A stretch of DNA of 64,000 nt from Alicyclobacillus tolerans (GTDB taxonomy: Bacteria > Bacillota > Bacilli > Alicyclobacillales > Alicyclobacillaceae): positions 124,001 through 188,000 of the forward strand of contig NZ_JAJFNK010000005.1 of assembly GCF_021739485.1 (NCBI RefSeq), written 5' to 3'. Each line of letters opens with the position of its first letter. Position 1 is the stretch's first letter. Made by a program: the position numbers and the translations under genes. A model generated the notes under the pieces. It was not told the DNA's origin, searched no databases, and saw only the letters and a program-made list of their open reading frames with translations. Below are positions 27,155-36,422 of the stretch, piece by piece.

Positions 27155-28258
27155 TCACTGGTTCCGGCGAATTTGTCCAAACTCCAATTTTGCGTGCCGA
27201 AACGAGGGCTTGATGCCAGGCGAAAGCGCATGTACGGACAGTTCTGAACTTGGGAAGAACTGCCGGTACTCTGGACGGGCCGCGACTGGGTCGGCAATCA
27301 GTTTCTCTTGGACCAGGGAATTGTACTGACGGGCCGGGTTCTCCAGTGTATTGCCGTTCAACACAACCTCAAAACCCGTCTCGTTTTGGTACCTGCGCAA
27401 CCCGGGAATGCGGCTGGATTCTGGGTTTAAACATTCTGCCGCAATGGCATTTTCACTCGAAACCCAAATTCCGGTTTCTGTGTTTACAACCAGCGACTGG
27501 TTGCCGATGGTATGACCGGGAGTCCAAACGAGCGCGATGCCAGGACCAAGCCGGACGTCCCCGTCGATGAACAACACCTTGTCCCTTGGAATGTCAGCAT
27601 AAGTTTGAGGTTGGTACCACATCTTTTGCAAGGGGTGAAGTTCCGAAAGAACCTCCCACTCGCTGCGTTGAACAACCAGCTTTGCATTCGGAAAATACGC
27701 CTCTAAAGGAGAGTCGGGGCTGATGTCTGGCTGGGGCTTCCTGGTCCCCAGCCAGCGTCTGAGGTCTTGAGTATGTAAGTGATCAAAGGCAATAAAATCG
27801 ACATCCTCCGGTCTCAACCCGACGGATTCCAAGTGGTGCTGCACAGTGTCATGGTGTTTGGAGAACATCTTATTGGACAGTGTGCTTCCGTACTTTTCCA
27901 TGAGGCTGGAGAAATAGGGTGTATTGGCCCCAAGTTCGAAATCGGAAGGTTCATAAAGCAGGGTTTTTACCTGATTTTCTTCTTGCCACTGGACCAAGAG
28001 CATCCGATTTGTCAACCAGATGAATGGATTGCGCGTGCGTACGGCTCGCCAAAATCCATACTGGGAAGGGTAAGGCAAGGTGACGAGATCGTAGGAATAA
28101 AACGCGTCCACTTTTCCAGTCGATGCGAACCACGTGCGAAATTCCGGCACGGTCTGACGAATCAATTCCAGTTGACTGCCTAAGTTATTTTCCAGATGAA
28201 CACATTCAAAATATTTTATCTTTTCAAACGTCACCAGATCTGTGTGTTGCAGCGACAC
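27155..28258 (-). CDS. MBL-fold protein with altered metal motif
   Basis: A 367-residue protein of the metallo-beta-lactamase fold, of the long type. The first metal motif is HLHTQD (His160, His162, Gln164, Asp165), whereas hydrolases have HxHxDH. A later TPGHTIGNQSL histidine and SENAIA segment are kept. One metal site may be weakened, so it could be a one-metal enzyme or a non-hydrolytic relative. The GTG at 28258 has AGGAGGGG 6 bases upstream. It is the gene just upstream of the acyl-CoA dehydrogenase (64 bases), suggesting joint transcription. Confidence 0.82.
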   Translation of the reverse strand: MSLQHTDLVTFEKIKYFECVHLENNLGSQLELIRQTVPEFRTWFASTGKVDAFYSYDLVTLPYPSQYGFWRAVRTRNPFIWLTNRMLLVQWQEENQVKTLLYEPSDFELGANTPYFSSLMEKYGSTLSNKMFSKHHDTVQHHLESVGLRPEDVDFIAFDHLHTQDLRRWLGTRKPQPDISPDSPLEAYFPNAKLVVQRSEWEVLSELHPLQKMWYQPQTYADIPRDKVLFIDGDVRLGPGIALVWTPGHTIGNQSLVVNTETGIWVSSENAIAAECLNPESSRIPGLRRYQNETGFEVVLNGNTLENPARQYNSLVQEKLIADPVAARPEYRQFFPSSELSVHALSPGIKPSFRHAKLEFGQIRRNQ

Positions 28259-28618
28259 ATTCGACCCCTCCTGACAAAATGGCCATGACTAAAAGAGCAC
28301 CCGACTGTTGTCAGTTCATGCATGCCATGCGGGTTGTTCGTGTTCGCATTTTTCCGGTGCTTTCGACAAAACCACTCTACTACAATAATACTTGGCCACG
28401 TCCAATATTCCTTTTTTGAGTTGTACAAAGCTTGGATTTTCCTCCCTGCCTTCTATGAGTCTAGTGAGACAAGAGAAACCTGAACGCAGGTAAAGTCATG
28501 GCAAAAAAGGCAGCCAAACGAGCGCTGCCTTCGCATGAAGTCATTGAGTTTCTGAGCCTGGCGTTCATCACAATCGGCGGTTTGAGCCATCCGCGGTTTT
28601 CTGATGCGATTCGAATGG
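28259..28618. other. Intergenic region upstream of MBL gene
   Basis: About 360 bases containing the terminator at 28503-28530 and the promoter region of the minus-strand MBL gene. I see no supported gene; an ATG at 28498 with a weak ribosome binding site starts only a 57-codon frame across the terminator. Confidence 0.45.
28503..28530 (-). terminator. Terminator of the DUF2249-like gene
   Basis: GGCAGC/GCTGCC stem followed by six T residues on the minus strand, about 90 bases after the stop. Confidence 0.75.
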
Positions 28619-28864
28619 TTAGTATTTCACCGTCAGCAGCACAAAATGCCGAGGTTCTAACTGCTTGACCACCACTCGCAGTCCCATCGACTCCAGGTTC
28701 TCTACTAACGGCTTGGTGTAGTGTGGAACGTGAATTTCAAAAACCGTATTGGCAGAGGCCTCTTGTACCACATTGAGAATTTCATTGCGCGGGTGCTGCC
28801 CCCGTGAGATCAGGTCCCGTACATCGATAGACACGTGGTTGCCTTCCGTTTGAACTTCAATCAT
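28619..28864 (-). CDS. DUF2249-like small protein
   Basis: An 81-residue alpha/beta protein resembling the DUF2249 fold: an opening strand (VSIDVRDL), a helix, the strand FEIHVPHYTKPLVENL and a last beta pair. Such proteins often accompany redox or hemerythrin genes, but none is nearby. The ATG at 28864 has a GGGGGCG region upstream. It precedes the terminator at 28503. Function unknown. Confidence 0.7.
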   Translation of the reverse strand: MIEVQTEGNHVSIDVRDLISRGQHPRNEILNVVQEASANTVFEIHVPHYTKPLVENLESMGLRVVVKQLEPRHFVLLTVKY

Positions 28865-28944
28865 CGCTTACGCCCCCCCTTGTGACCTATTGTGCGGTCA
28901 TTTCAGGGGATGTTATGTGAAAAGGCTCACACGGAGTCAAAAAA

Positions 28945-29175
28945 CTACTCTGAAGACGGGGAAGGCGGTTTTTTAACCACTGTATCGAGGGTGTCCAAAT
29001 CCAAAACGAGATCCAGACATTCGACGACCACGTTTTTTTGTCCAGACACCTCGCCAAACCCCTCGTTGCTTTTTGTCTTCGAAACAAAGCCTCCAAGGTA
29101 ATTATCGCCGTGAAACACGCCCGATGTCTGCGATACAGAGTTGATTTGCAGGTTTTTAAAAAATACCGTTGTCAC
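28945..29175 (-). CDS. GerPA/GerPF-like spore protein
   Basis: A 76-residue protein whose core, Gly-Val-Phe-x-Gly-Asp-x-Tyr followed by SKTKSNEGFGEVSG, resembles the GDxxxxxPKSxxKxxxGSGxxNxG pattern of GerPA/GerPF, coat proteins that help germinants enter the spore. The second glycine-asparagine motif is degenerate. The GTG at 29175 has GGGGGG 9 bases upstream. With the GerPC-like and GerPB-like genes nearby on the same strand it forms a loose gerP-like cluster; this is inference from short, diverged sequences. Confidence 0.5.
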   Translation of the reverse strand: MTTVFFKNLQINSVSQTSGVFHGDNYLGGFVSKTKSNEGFGEVSGQKNVVVECLDLVLDLDTLDTVVKKPPSPSSE

Positions 29176-29427
29176 CGCTGCAATCCCCCCATTGACAGTT
29201 TTTCACGCATCCGGTCGTCGTCGTACTTTCCTTGTCGGAGTGTATTCTCGCGAGAACTGCAATATTCGTTCGCCCGAGCTTTACACTTGAACGCCCGGGT
29301 CATATAAGATTGGCCTGATTCAAACGGATTGGTCACAAAGGGCAAACCGTGAAAATACACTGTACTAAGCTTTGCCGCCACAAGTTTTACAGCCGTAGTT
29401 TGGCGCCATAGAGGGAAGTGGTTTACG

Positions 29428-29991
29428 ATGGTCAACAACTGGATGAATTGGTTCATGAGCAAGTACCTGAACAACGGAGGCTCCAATTGGGGAAACCCGC
29501 AGCAGTTTTGGAACTTGTGGTCAAACTCCGCACCCAATCAGGGCACAAACGGCTCACAAAACCCACAAGACAGTGGCGCCGAACACAACTCGGCGAACGC
29601 CTGGGGAAATTCCGGGCTTCCGCCGTGGATTTCTCAGATGATGGGGAATGGTTTCCCCTGGGGGCAATCCCCGAACACCGATGGCGAAGGACACCCGTCG
29701 CAAAACCAGGGGCCGTTTCCGGAGTGGCTCCAGCAGATGATGGGCCAATACGGGTTCCCATTCCAGAACTCCACAAACGGCCAGTCTGCAAAACCGGGCT
29801 CATTCTTCCCGGGAATGCCAGGCGTAGACCCTTTTGGGATGTTCCGGCAATCCTCCAACAACAGTTCCCCACCGTCCGAGGACCCGCCGGGGTCAGCTCG
29901 TCCGGACAAACCAAACCGTTCGGACAAACCATACCGTCCGGCACAATCTTCCCGTCCGCGCAAAAAGCGGCCCAATTCCCGGCTCTGGTGA
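29428..29991 (+). CDS. Asn/Gly/Pro/Trp-rich low-complexity protein, possible spore coat
   Basis: A 187-residue protein with almost no hydrophobic core: it is rich in Asn, Gln, Gly, Pro, Ser and Trp, with recurrent (P)WxxxMMGxxxP units (PPWISQMMGNGFPW, PEWLQQMMGQYGFPF) and a basic C-terminus (RPRKKRP). Such composition is typical of spore-surface or coat proteins. GAGGGAAG lies before the ATG. It reads opposite to its gerP-like neighbours. I do not recognise a named family. Confidence 0.65.
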   Translation: MVNNWMNWFMSKYLNNGGSNWGNPQQFWNLWSNSAPNQGTNGSQNPQDSGAEHNSANAWGNSGLPPWISQMMGNGFPWGQSPNTDGEGHPSQNQGPFPEWLQQMMGQYGFPFQNSTNGQSAKPGSFFPGMPGVDPFGMFRQSSNNSSPPSEDPPGSARPDKPNRSDKPYRPAQSSRPRKKRPNSRLW

Positions 29992-30025
29992 CGGGATTTG
30001 AACAAGCGGCTCGGAGTGCAGGACT

Positions 30026-30319
30026 TCACAGTTCACTGCGAAACGGGCTGGCCAGCCCGTTTTTCACCCAATTGGGGAGCTGCTCCAATATATCCTGCAA
30101 ATCCATTGGAGCACGCCCGGCAGTGGACCTTGAAGCCTTTTGTACCTCTTCCGAGCTGCGGTTAGCGCCTCCTGCAGCCAAAGTACGCTGCCGATGAGTC
30201 TCGACATACGGTATCCAGTTATTTCCCAGGTTCACACTGGCTGCGCCCTCCATGTGCCGAATGCGAATGTGGTCCACAGTCATGAGCGGCGACAGCAGTT
30301 CTCGCTTCACCTCGGACAC
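30026..30319 (-). CDS. Small GerP-type protein
   Basis: A 97-residue protein from GTG 30319, with GGAGGAG 6 bases upstream; an earlier GTG at 30343 has no ribosome binding site. A short central segment (VDHIRIRHMEGAASVNLGNN) recalls the strand pattern of GerPB/GerPC and is shared with the neighbour at 30455 (LDIQELSGSLNLGNN). The rest is helical and basic. Probably a spore protein of the gerP-like cluster; family assignment is weak. Confidence 0.45.
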   Translation of the reverse strand: MSEVKRELLSPLMTVDHIRIRHMEGAASVNLGNNWIPYVETHRQRTLAAGGANRSSEEVQKASRSTAGRAPMDLQDILEQLPNWVKNGLASPFRSEL

Positions 30320-30454
30320 CTGGTTCTCCTCCGTCCAGTTCACGATTGACGCAACCGTCCACCCATCCGATGAAACGGCCCGTCTACCTCACCCTAACTC
30401 AACCAGCGCAATCGCCTTTTGCGTTGTGACGAAACAGCTTTATAAGCACCGCGC

Positions 30455-30997
30455 TCACTCGACCACCTTGACTCGGTATCCTTTGTCTGTGGCGACGAAA
30501 CGTCCTTGCTTGGGCCCGTCGAGTTTTTTTTCTCTTTGACCCGCTTGTGAACTGGAGGTGCCTGTTGAGCCCGCGCGCCCGTCTAAGCCGTCTTGCTGGG
30601 TCAATTCCCCCTCGTTCGCGCCACTGCGGCAGGCGCCCGTCGAGTTCTTGCCATCCGCTGCGTGCACCTGACCTGTGGAACGCTCCTTGTTTGCCGGGGA
30701 AACCGCTTGTGTGTTGGGAAACCGCGAAGAGGCCTCCTTCGTCTCCTTAGCTTCCTTAGCCTCTACTCCAAAGTTATTGCCCAGGTTGAGCGACCCGCTT
30801 AATTCTTGAATATCCAAGCTGTCCAGCTTATAGGTCAAGTCAGGTACAGTGACGTGATCGACGTGAAGTTGCTCGATGTTAACGTGAAGCCGAGGCGATT
30901 TTGCATCCGGGTTTTCGAGTTGCTGGCGTAAGGCGTTGAGTTCGCGCTGGATCTCGTCCAGACGGACATTCAGGTTCTTTCTTCGAAAAGGAAACAT
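30455..30997 (-). CDS. GerPC-like spore protein
   Basis: A 180-residue protein. A coiled-coil N-terminus (LDEIQRELNALRQQLEN) leads to a short beta unit VPDLTYKLDSLDIQELSGSLNLG that fits the GerPC signature of B. subtilis (about 205 residues). The C-terminal half is a low-complexity, charged linker. The ATG at 30997 has GAGGT 5 bases upstream and is preferred over GTG 31009. The role would be permeability of the spore coat to germinants. Confidence 0.6.
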   Translation of the reverse strand: MFPFRRKNLNVRLDEIQRELNALRQQLENPDAKSPRLHVNIEQLHVDHVTVPDLTYKLDSLDIQELSGSLNLGNNFGVEAKEAKETKEASSRFPNTQAVSPANKERSTGQVHAADGKNSTGACRSGANEGELTQQDGLDGRAGSTGTSSSQAGQREKKLDGPKQGRFVATDKGYRVKVVE

Positions 30998-31243
30998 GTC
31001 GTACCTCACAAGTCATGCGACTTGGACAGTCGGTGTCCCGTTACTCCCGGCCTGAGATGTGGCGACGCACAGGTCCAGGCCCAGTCATTATGTCCTATGC
31101 TATCGTCCGGAAGAACATGCCTGACGTCAACACGGACACCTGAGCCTTGTCTGGGCGCAAAGAGTAGTATCTCGCAATCGTCTGTGAGACCGCGTTGACA
31201 AGTCAGCGCGTTGATTGCGGAAATCGGCCAGGAGATTCCCTTT

Positions 31244-31642
31244 TTACACCAGTTCAAAATACGGCAGGGTTAGTTCTTCGTCTACTTGTTCAAAAGTGAC
31301 GCGAACGGGCAAGTCAATGGCCACCTTTTCGCGATCCCCTTGGATGCGGGTCATCATGCGTACACCTTCCTCAAGGTCCACCAAGGCCACGACGAACGGC
31401 GTTTGCCCGCGAAATGGGCCATAGGCTCGATGCACCACCGTGTACGAATAAATCCGACCGCGTCCGCTCGAAGAAACCCATTTGACGTTGTCCGAAAAAC
31501 AGTGTGGACAAATCGACCTCGGATAGAAAATGTGCTGGTGACAGTCTCCGCACTGCTTGATGAGCAGTTCTTTGCGCTGTACAGCCTCCCAAAAGGGTTT
31601 CGAATCTCCGTCCAATACCGGCCTTGGAATTTGGTTCTCCAT
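31244..31642 (-). CDS. DUF35 zinc-ribbon/OB-fold protein
   Basis: A 132-residue acyl-CoA-binding OB-fold protein with a zinc ribbon made of CGDCHQ and CPHCF (two CxxC pairs at residues 31-34 and 45-48). It starts 1 base after the thiolase stop. This pairing is common: DUF35 proteins assemble with thiolases of the SCP2 type and shape their active site, as in degradation of steroid or aromatic side chains. The C-terminal OB-fold runs from about residue 60. Confidence 0.9.
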   Translation of the reverse strand: MENQIPRPVLDGDSKPFWEAVQRKELLIKQCGDCHQHIFYPRSICPHCFSDNVKWVSSSGRGRIYSYTVVHRAYGPFRGQTPFVVALVDLEEGVRMMTRIQGDREKVAIDLPVRVTFEQVDEELTLPYFELV

Positions 31643-31643
31643 G

Positions 31644-32789
31644 TCAGTCCCTCCCCAAAATCACCGTTGACGTCGAAGAAAGTACGCCGCCTGTACCGTT
31701 GACCAAAGCCAATTTGGCCTCCGCCACTTGCCGCTGCCCGCATTCTCCCCAGAGCTGTCTGGCAGCTTCAATCAACAAAAAGATCCCGTACATCCCAGGG
31801 TGACAATACGACAAACCACCTCCATTGGTGTTCATCGGAAACGCCCCTCCGGGTGCCGTCCGCTGTCCGCTGACAAAGTGCCCGCCTTCTCCCGGCTTGC
31901 AAAAGCCGAGGGCCTCGAGCGTCAAAAGCACCGTGATCGTAAACGAGTCGTAAATCTCGACCACGTCAAGTTCGTCGTGACGCACTCCAGCCATTTCAAA
32001 AGCCTTCTGGCCGGATTGTTTCGCACCCGTAACCGTTAAGTCCGGCATGTTGGCAATGGTATTATGAGTGTGCGTTTCCCCGTGCCCAAGAATCCAAACC
32101 GGCTTCTTTTTGGCCCTTGCCGCTGCCTTGGCGGACGCAACGACGACGGCGCCGCCTCCGTCTGTGACCAAGCAGCAGTCCAGCAGATGCAGCGGCTCGG
32201 CAATGTACCGGGAGTTGAGGACGTCCTCGATGGACAACGGATCGCGCATAAACGCCTTCTCGTTCATCACAGCCCATTTTCGCGTGGCCACCGCAATTTC
32301 TGCCAACTGCTCCGACGTGGTCCCATACTGATGCATGTGCCGCATCGCGGCGAGAGCATATGCTCCTACAGGCGTCGGCAGTCCGAACGGCCGTTCGAAC
32401 TGCTCCGTCAACGTGACAAACGGGGTGGGTTGATTGCGCGACTTGTCGGTGCGCTGCGTACTTCCGTACACAATGAGCGCGACGTCGAACAGCCCTGCGC
32501 GAATGGAGGCCGCAGCGTGGCCTACGTGCGCTTCAAAGGACGAGCCGCCAATGTTCGTACCATCTGTAAATTTGGGCTGAATTCCCAGGTATTCGGCCAG
32601 CATCATGTTCGGGGACCAGGCCCAGTTTCCGGCCACAAACAGAGCATCCACGTCGTTTTTTTCAAACCCCGCGTCCTCAAGCGCAGCCTTTGCGGCCTGA
32701 GCCTGCAGTTGCAGAACACTCTTGCCCGGAGTCTCACCAAGGTCGGATTCGGCCACGCCGACAATTGCAGCAAATCGTTCTGAGGTCAC
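31644..32789 (-). CDS. Thiolase (SCP2-type acetyl-CoA acetyltransferase)
   Basis: A 381-residue thiolase-fold protein from GTG 32789 (AAGGTG upstream). It belongs to the lipid-transfer/SCP2 subgroup, which often carries altered catalytic residues; family segments include FVAGNWAWSPNMML, the TNIGGSSFEAHVGHA nucleophile region (no obvious CxS motif there), and NTNGGGLSYCHPGM plus NGTGG at the C-terminus. Its usual partner, the DUF35 protein, follows immediately. It would cleave or condense 3-oxoacyl-CoA, possibly linked to the acyl-CoA dehydrogenase at 25291. Confidence 0.88.
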   Translation of the reverse strand: MTSERFAAIVGVAESDLGETPGKSVLQLQAQAAKAALEDAGFEKNDVDALFVAGNWAWSPNMMLAEYLGIQPKFTDGTNIGGSSFEAHVGHAAASIRAGLFDVALIVYGSTQRTDKSRNQPTPFVTLTEQFERPFGLPTPVGAYALAAMRHMHQYGTTSEQLAEIAVATRKWAVMNEKAFMRDPLSIEDVLNSRYIAEPLHLLDCCLVTDGGGAVVVASAKAAARAKKKPVWILGHGETHTHNTIANMPDLTVTGAKQSGQKAFEMAGVRHDELDVVEIYDSFTITVLLTLEALGFCKPGEGGHFVSGQRTAPGGAFPMNTNGGGLSYCHPGMYGIFLLIEAARQLWGECGQRQVAEAKLALVNGTGGVLSSTSTVILGRD

Positions 32790-33075
32790 CCGCTCGCACC
32801 TTCTTTTATCGATTTCTTCGAAAAATCTCCACAAATTATAGTACCTCTAGCAAATACTGCAGGCAATACGTAATATTCAGACGAAACATCAAACCTACTA
32901 CTCACAGACACACTGTACTTTTGCGGAAAAACGTTGAAATTTCGCAACATAAAAGCTTTTTGTGCGGGTCATATGAGGGCTTGCGTCGCTGTATGATAAT
33001 AACCGACTAGTATGTTAACTACGCTCCACCCCCCGTACCTGACTCTCATGACACTTGTTTCTCCAAAACTTTTCA

Positions 33076-33104
33076 TTAACTTTTAGTAAACTCACTTGTA
33101 TACT
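33076..33104 (+). promoter_or_regulatory. Promoter of 1-Cys peroxiredoxin gene
   Basis: TTAACT (33076-33081), 17-base spacer, TATACT (33099-33104). It precedes the start codon by about 100 bases. Confidence 0.6.
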
Positions 33105-33203
33105 CGGATTTATTGCACTAAACTATTTGTGTTCGTCCATGTTCAATGCGCAATGTGACACCCATTCATGGGGTTACAAGTAAAAATCAAAGGAGGCTTT
33201 ACA

Positions 33204-33839
33204 ATGTCGCTCGCAAGGTTAAATGAACCAGCTCCAGATTTTGATGCAGTATCTACACACGGCAGAATTAAGTTAGCCGACTTTCAGGGAAAATGGGTGG
33301 TTCTTTTCTCCCACCCGGCCGACTTCACCCCGGTTTGCTCGACGGAATTTGGAGGCTTTGCTTCGCGCTCGAAAGAATTTGAAGCCCGCAACACCCAGTT
33401 GATTGGCCTTTCCGTAGACGGAGTGCAGGCACACCTGGCGTGGACCTCGGACATTGAGCGAATCTTCGGATACAAAGTGACGTTTCCAGTCATCGCCGAC
33501 CTCGACATGAAAGTATCCAACGCCTACGGAATGATTCACCCCGGAGCCAATTCCACCGCGACGGTACGCACCGTTTTTATAATCGATGACAAAGGAATCC
33601 TTCGCGCCATGGTCTACTATCCAATGAACGTGGGCCGCAATATCGACGAAATTCTCCGCGTCGTCGACGCATTGCAAACGGCTGACAAGCACGGGGTGTC
33701 AACGCCTGCCGATTGGAAACCTGGGGAGCCTGTCGTCGTTGCCCCGCCCGCTACTGCAAGCGCCATTGAAAGCAAGGAAGACGCCGAGAATCAAGGGCTC
33801 GAATACAAGAGTTGGTACCTCCGCATGAAACAGCTGTAA
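33204..33839 (+). CDS. Peroxiredoxin, 1-Cys (Prx6-like)
   Basis: A 211-residue AhpC/TSA-fold peroxidase. The peroxidatic Cys45 sits in FTPVCSTEF; it is the only cysteine in the protein, so this is a 1-Cys enzyme needing an external thiol. The C-terminal arm (KSWYLRMKQL) lacks the cysteines found in the second copy. The ATG at 33204 is preceded by AAAGGAGG. It is expressed alone from the promoter at 33076; convergent with the alcohol dehydrogenase and sharing its terminator. Confidence 0.94.
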   Translation: MSLARLNEPAPDFDAVSTHGRIKLADFQGKWVVLFSHPADFTPVCSTEFGGFASRSKEFEARNTQLIGLSVDGVQAHLAWTSDIERIFGYKVTFPVIADLDMKVSNAYGMIHPGANSTATVRTVFIIDDKGILRAMVYYPMNVGRNIDEILRVVDALQTADKHGVSTPADWKPGEPVVVAPPATASAIESKEDAENQGLEYKSWYLRMKQL

Positions 33840-33897
33840 AACGCTCATGCCGATGCGTCAGACGCGCTGAAGGCGGTTCACCCATCCAAACAGGCTG

Positions 33898-33938
33898 AAA
33901 AAGGGGCTCGCACGCCAGCCGGCGGTGCAAGCCCCTTT
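33898..33938. terminator. Bidirectional terminator between peroxiredoxin and alcohol dehydrogenase
   Basis: AAAGGGGCT and AGCCCCTTT pair around a GC-rich hairpin (GCACGCC/GGCGGTGC). T-runs are present on the minus strand (CCCCTTTTT). Confidence 0.8.
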
Positions 33939-33949
33939 AAGGTTAGGGT

Positions 33950-34963
33950 TTACAGTTCCACCACGGCCTTGATCACCTTCGACTGCGGGTCTGTCCACTT
34001 GTCAAACGCTTGTACAAATTCCGCAAACGGAGCCCGGTGCGTGATGAACGCGTCGACATCCACTTTCCCTTGCTCCATGAACTTCATGACGGTTTCAAAG
34101 TCCTCCCGGGTAGCGTTCCGGCTGCTGAGCAAGGTGGTTTCTCGCTTATGAAACTCTGGATCGCTGAGAGAAAAGTCTGCCTGAACCAACCCAACGTAAA
34201 CTAAGCGCCCGCTATGGGCTAGAAATTGCAGTGCTTGAGACATGGACTGAGCGTTGCCCGTGGCATCAAATACAACCGTCGGGAACTCACCCGAAGTCAG
34301 TTCCTCAACGGTCTTTAAGGCGTCTTCTCCTGCGCGAACGGCATGTGCGGTGTCGCTCCATTGGTGGCCAAACTGCAGGCGTTTTTCGTTGACATCCAGC
34401 GCGATGACGCGGCCGCCCGCGAGGGTTGCAAACTTGGACACCCCAAGGCCAATTGGGCCCATTCCGATGACGAGTACGAACTCCCCGGGAACAATCTGCG
34501 CCCTGCGAACCGCATGCGCGGCAATACTCAACGGTTCAACTACAGCCAGTTGGTCCAAACTCAAGGCGGAAGACGGGAGAAGGTGGGTCACGGGTACGGT
34601 CAGGTACTCCCGCATTCCGCCATCCATATGGACGCCGAGGACCTTCAAATTCGTACAGCAATTTGGTCTGTTGTTGCGGCAAGCCACACATTGGCCGCAC
34701 TGCAGGTACGGGAGAATCGCGACGCGGTCGCCTTTGGTCAGCCCAAAAGCATTGCTCTCCACCATGTCAATTTCTCCTGCCAGTTCATGGCCCAGTACCC
34801 GGGGATATGTAAAATAAGGCTGCCGCCCGCGATACGCATGGTAGTCTGTTCCACATACGCCCACGCGGCGGATGCGAACCAGGGCCTCTCCGGGAAGGGG
34901 TCTGGGCATCTCCTCTTGCCGCAGTGTAAACTGGTTTGGCTCATTACAGACAATACTGTCCAA
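33950..34963 (-). CDS. Zinc-binding alcohol dehydrogenase (sorbitol/galactonate type)
   Basis: A 337-residue medium-chain dehydrogenase from TTG 34963 (AGAGGAGG 6 bases upstream). The catalytic zinc site is VCGTDYH and GHE (GHELAG); structural-zinc cysteines are CGQCVACRNNRPNCC. The Rossmann motif is GMGPIGLG and Asp in ALDVNEKR marks NAD preference. It oxidises a polyol or sugar acid. An in-frame ATG at 35035 overlaps the next gene's promoter region and lacks support. Likely transcribed alone. Confidence 0.92.
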   Translation of the reverse strand: MDSIVCNEPNQFTLRQEEMPRPLPGEALVRIRRVGVCGTDYHAYRGRQPYFTYPRVLGHELAGEIDMVESNAFGLTKGDRVAILPYLQCGQCVACRNNRPNCCTNLKVLGVHMDGGMREYLTVPVTHLLPSSALSLDQLAVVEPLSIAAHAVRRAQIVPGEFVLVIGMGPIGLGVSKFATLAGGRVIALDVNEKRLQFGHQWSDTAHAVRAGEDALKTVEELTSGEFPTVVFDATGNAQSMSQALQFLAHSGRLVYVGLVQADFSLSDPEFHKRETTLLSSRNATREDFETVMKFMEQGKVDVDAFITHRAPFAEFVQAFDKWTDPQSKVIKAVVEL

Positions 34964-35170
34964 TGTTGTACCTCCTCTGACGTCCAATGGGACGAACGGG
35001 TGAATTGTTTCATGAATTCTCCCAGTCCGGCCCAAACCCTGCCTTCGCTTTCATAAAAAGAAAAAGGTTTGTATTTCCTATGAACATTAAAGGTATTTTT
35101 GAGATTTCCATGATACACTGTTGACCATTAGAAACCCTGTAAAGGGTGTTTCATTCAGGAGGTTCCCCAC

Positions 35171-36394
35171 TTGTATTCGTACTCGTACAACACACGCAGG
35201 TCGTCACCCTTTAAAAAAATCGGTTACACGTTGCTAGCATTGCTGGTCCTCTGTCTTATTCTAGCAGGAGTACAAATTTTCCGCCCGATTCCGGCCCCAA
35301 AATTTCAGGTGACCGGAAACACTTTGACTTCACCCGGTTCTTTGCAGCTTCAGTGGCCAACGAATGGTCAAGCCATTGTGGCTGTTGACGGAGAAGGGGT
35401 TGTGGGACAATTCGGCAACCAAACGCCGGTCCCGATCGCCAGTTTAACGAAAATGATGACGGCGCTCCTGGTTCTTGAAAGACATCCTTTGGCCCCCGGA
35501 CAACAGGGTCCTGTGCTCACTCTGACACAACAGGATGTACAAATCTACAACCACGACTTGGCCACCGGCCAATCCGTGATGAAAGTTCAAGCCGGGGAAC
35601 AACTCAGCGAACGACAGCTCCTGGAGGGACTGCTTCTCCCATCCGGAAACAATATCGCTTCAGTTTTGGCCAATTGGACGAGCGGCAACAGTGCGGCTTT
35701 CGTTCAGGCCATGAATCAGAAAGCGAAGTCCCTTGGCATGACCCACACAACGTACACGACCGTGAGCGGAGCGGACTCAACCACCGTGAGTACCGCGGCA
35801 GACCAATTGAAGGTCGTCGAAGCCGACATGAAAATCCGCGCCTTCCGTCACATTGTCGACATGCCTCAAGCCACCTTGCCGGTCTCTGGAACGGTCTACA
35901 ACGTCGATTATGCCTTGGGGAAGGATGGCATCGTTGGAATTAAAACCGGCAATCTCACGAAGGCTTGCTTTGCGTTCGCGGCAAACGACAAGGTTCAAGG
36001 GCACACCTACCTCGTTGTCGGCGACGTTCTGAACCAAGGCGGTTACCAGCCGCTCATGACCGCACTCACAGCGTCTGAGAAGTTGATCCAAAGTGCAGAT
36101 GCCGCTTTGAAGGTCGTCACGGTCATTCCAAAGGGACAAACGCTCGGGGAAATTGTTACGCCTTGGGGATCCAAAACGACCGTCGTTGCTAAGCAGAGCG
36201 TCTCAATGCTGACTTGGCCAGGACGGAAAGTTGCGGTCGAATTTAAAGCCAACACCTTGGCACAGAGTATTTCGGCAGGAACGACAGTCGGCACAGCCGT
36301 GATTTCGTCAGGCGATCAGCAAGTTAAAGTCCCGGTCCAAACGACGGGCGGTATCACGGCTCCGTCTTATAAGTGGCGCCTGGAGCGGTTGTAA
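35171..36394 (+). CDS. D-alanyl-D-alanine carboxypeptidase (S11, DacA-like)
   Basis: A 407-residue low-molecular-weight penicillin-binding protein. After a short basic leader, residues ~20-38 form an uncleaved signal/anchor. The active-site motifs of the S11 family are SLTK (SxxK), SGN and KTG (IKTGN). The C-terminal part (~300-407) is a PBP5-like beta domain. It trims pentapeptides in the wall. The start is TTG 35171, with AGGAGG 8 bases upstream. A terminator follows. Confidence 0.92.
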   Translation: MYSYSYNTRRSSPFKKIGYTLLALLVLCLILAGVQIFRPIPAPKFQVTGNTLTSPGSLQLQWPTNGQAIVAVDGEGVVGQFGNQTPVPIASLTKMMTALLVLERHPLAPGQQGPVLTLTQQDVQIYNHDLATGQSVMKVQAGEQLSERQLLEGLLLPSGNNIASVLANWTSGNSAAFVQAMNQKAKSLGMTHTTYTTVSGADSTTVSTAADQLKVVEADMKIRAFRHIVDMPQATLPVSGTVYNVDYALGKDGIVGIKTGNLTKACFAFAANDKVQGHTYLVVGDVLNQGGYQPLMTALTASEKLIQSADAALKVVTVIPKGQTLGEIVTPWGSKTTVVAKQSVSMLTWPGRKVAVEFKANTLAQSISAGTTVGTAVISSGDQQVKVPVQTTGGITAPSYKWRLERL

Positions 36395-36422
36395 GCAGAT
36401 CAGCGCATTCCATAAGGCACCG

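Noticed and set aside
28498-28671. A 57-codon plus-strand frame starting with ATG over the terminator
   Set aside because: Ribosome binding is weak and the frame spans a clear minus-strand terminator and the 3' end of the next gene.
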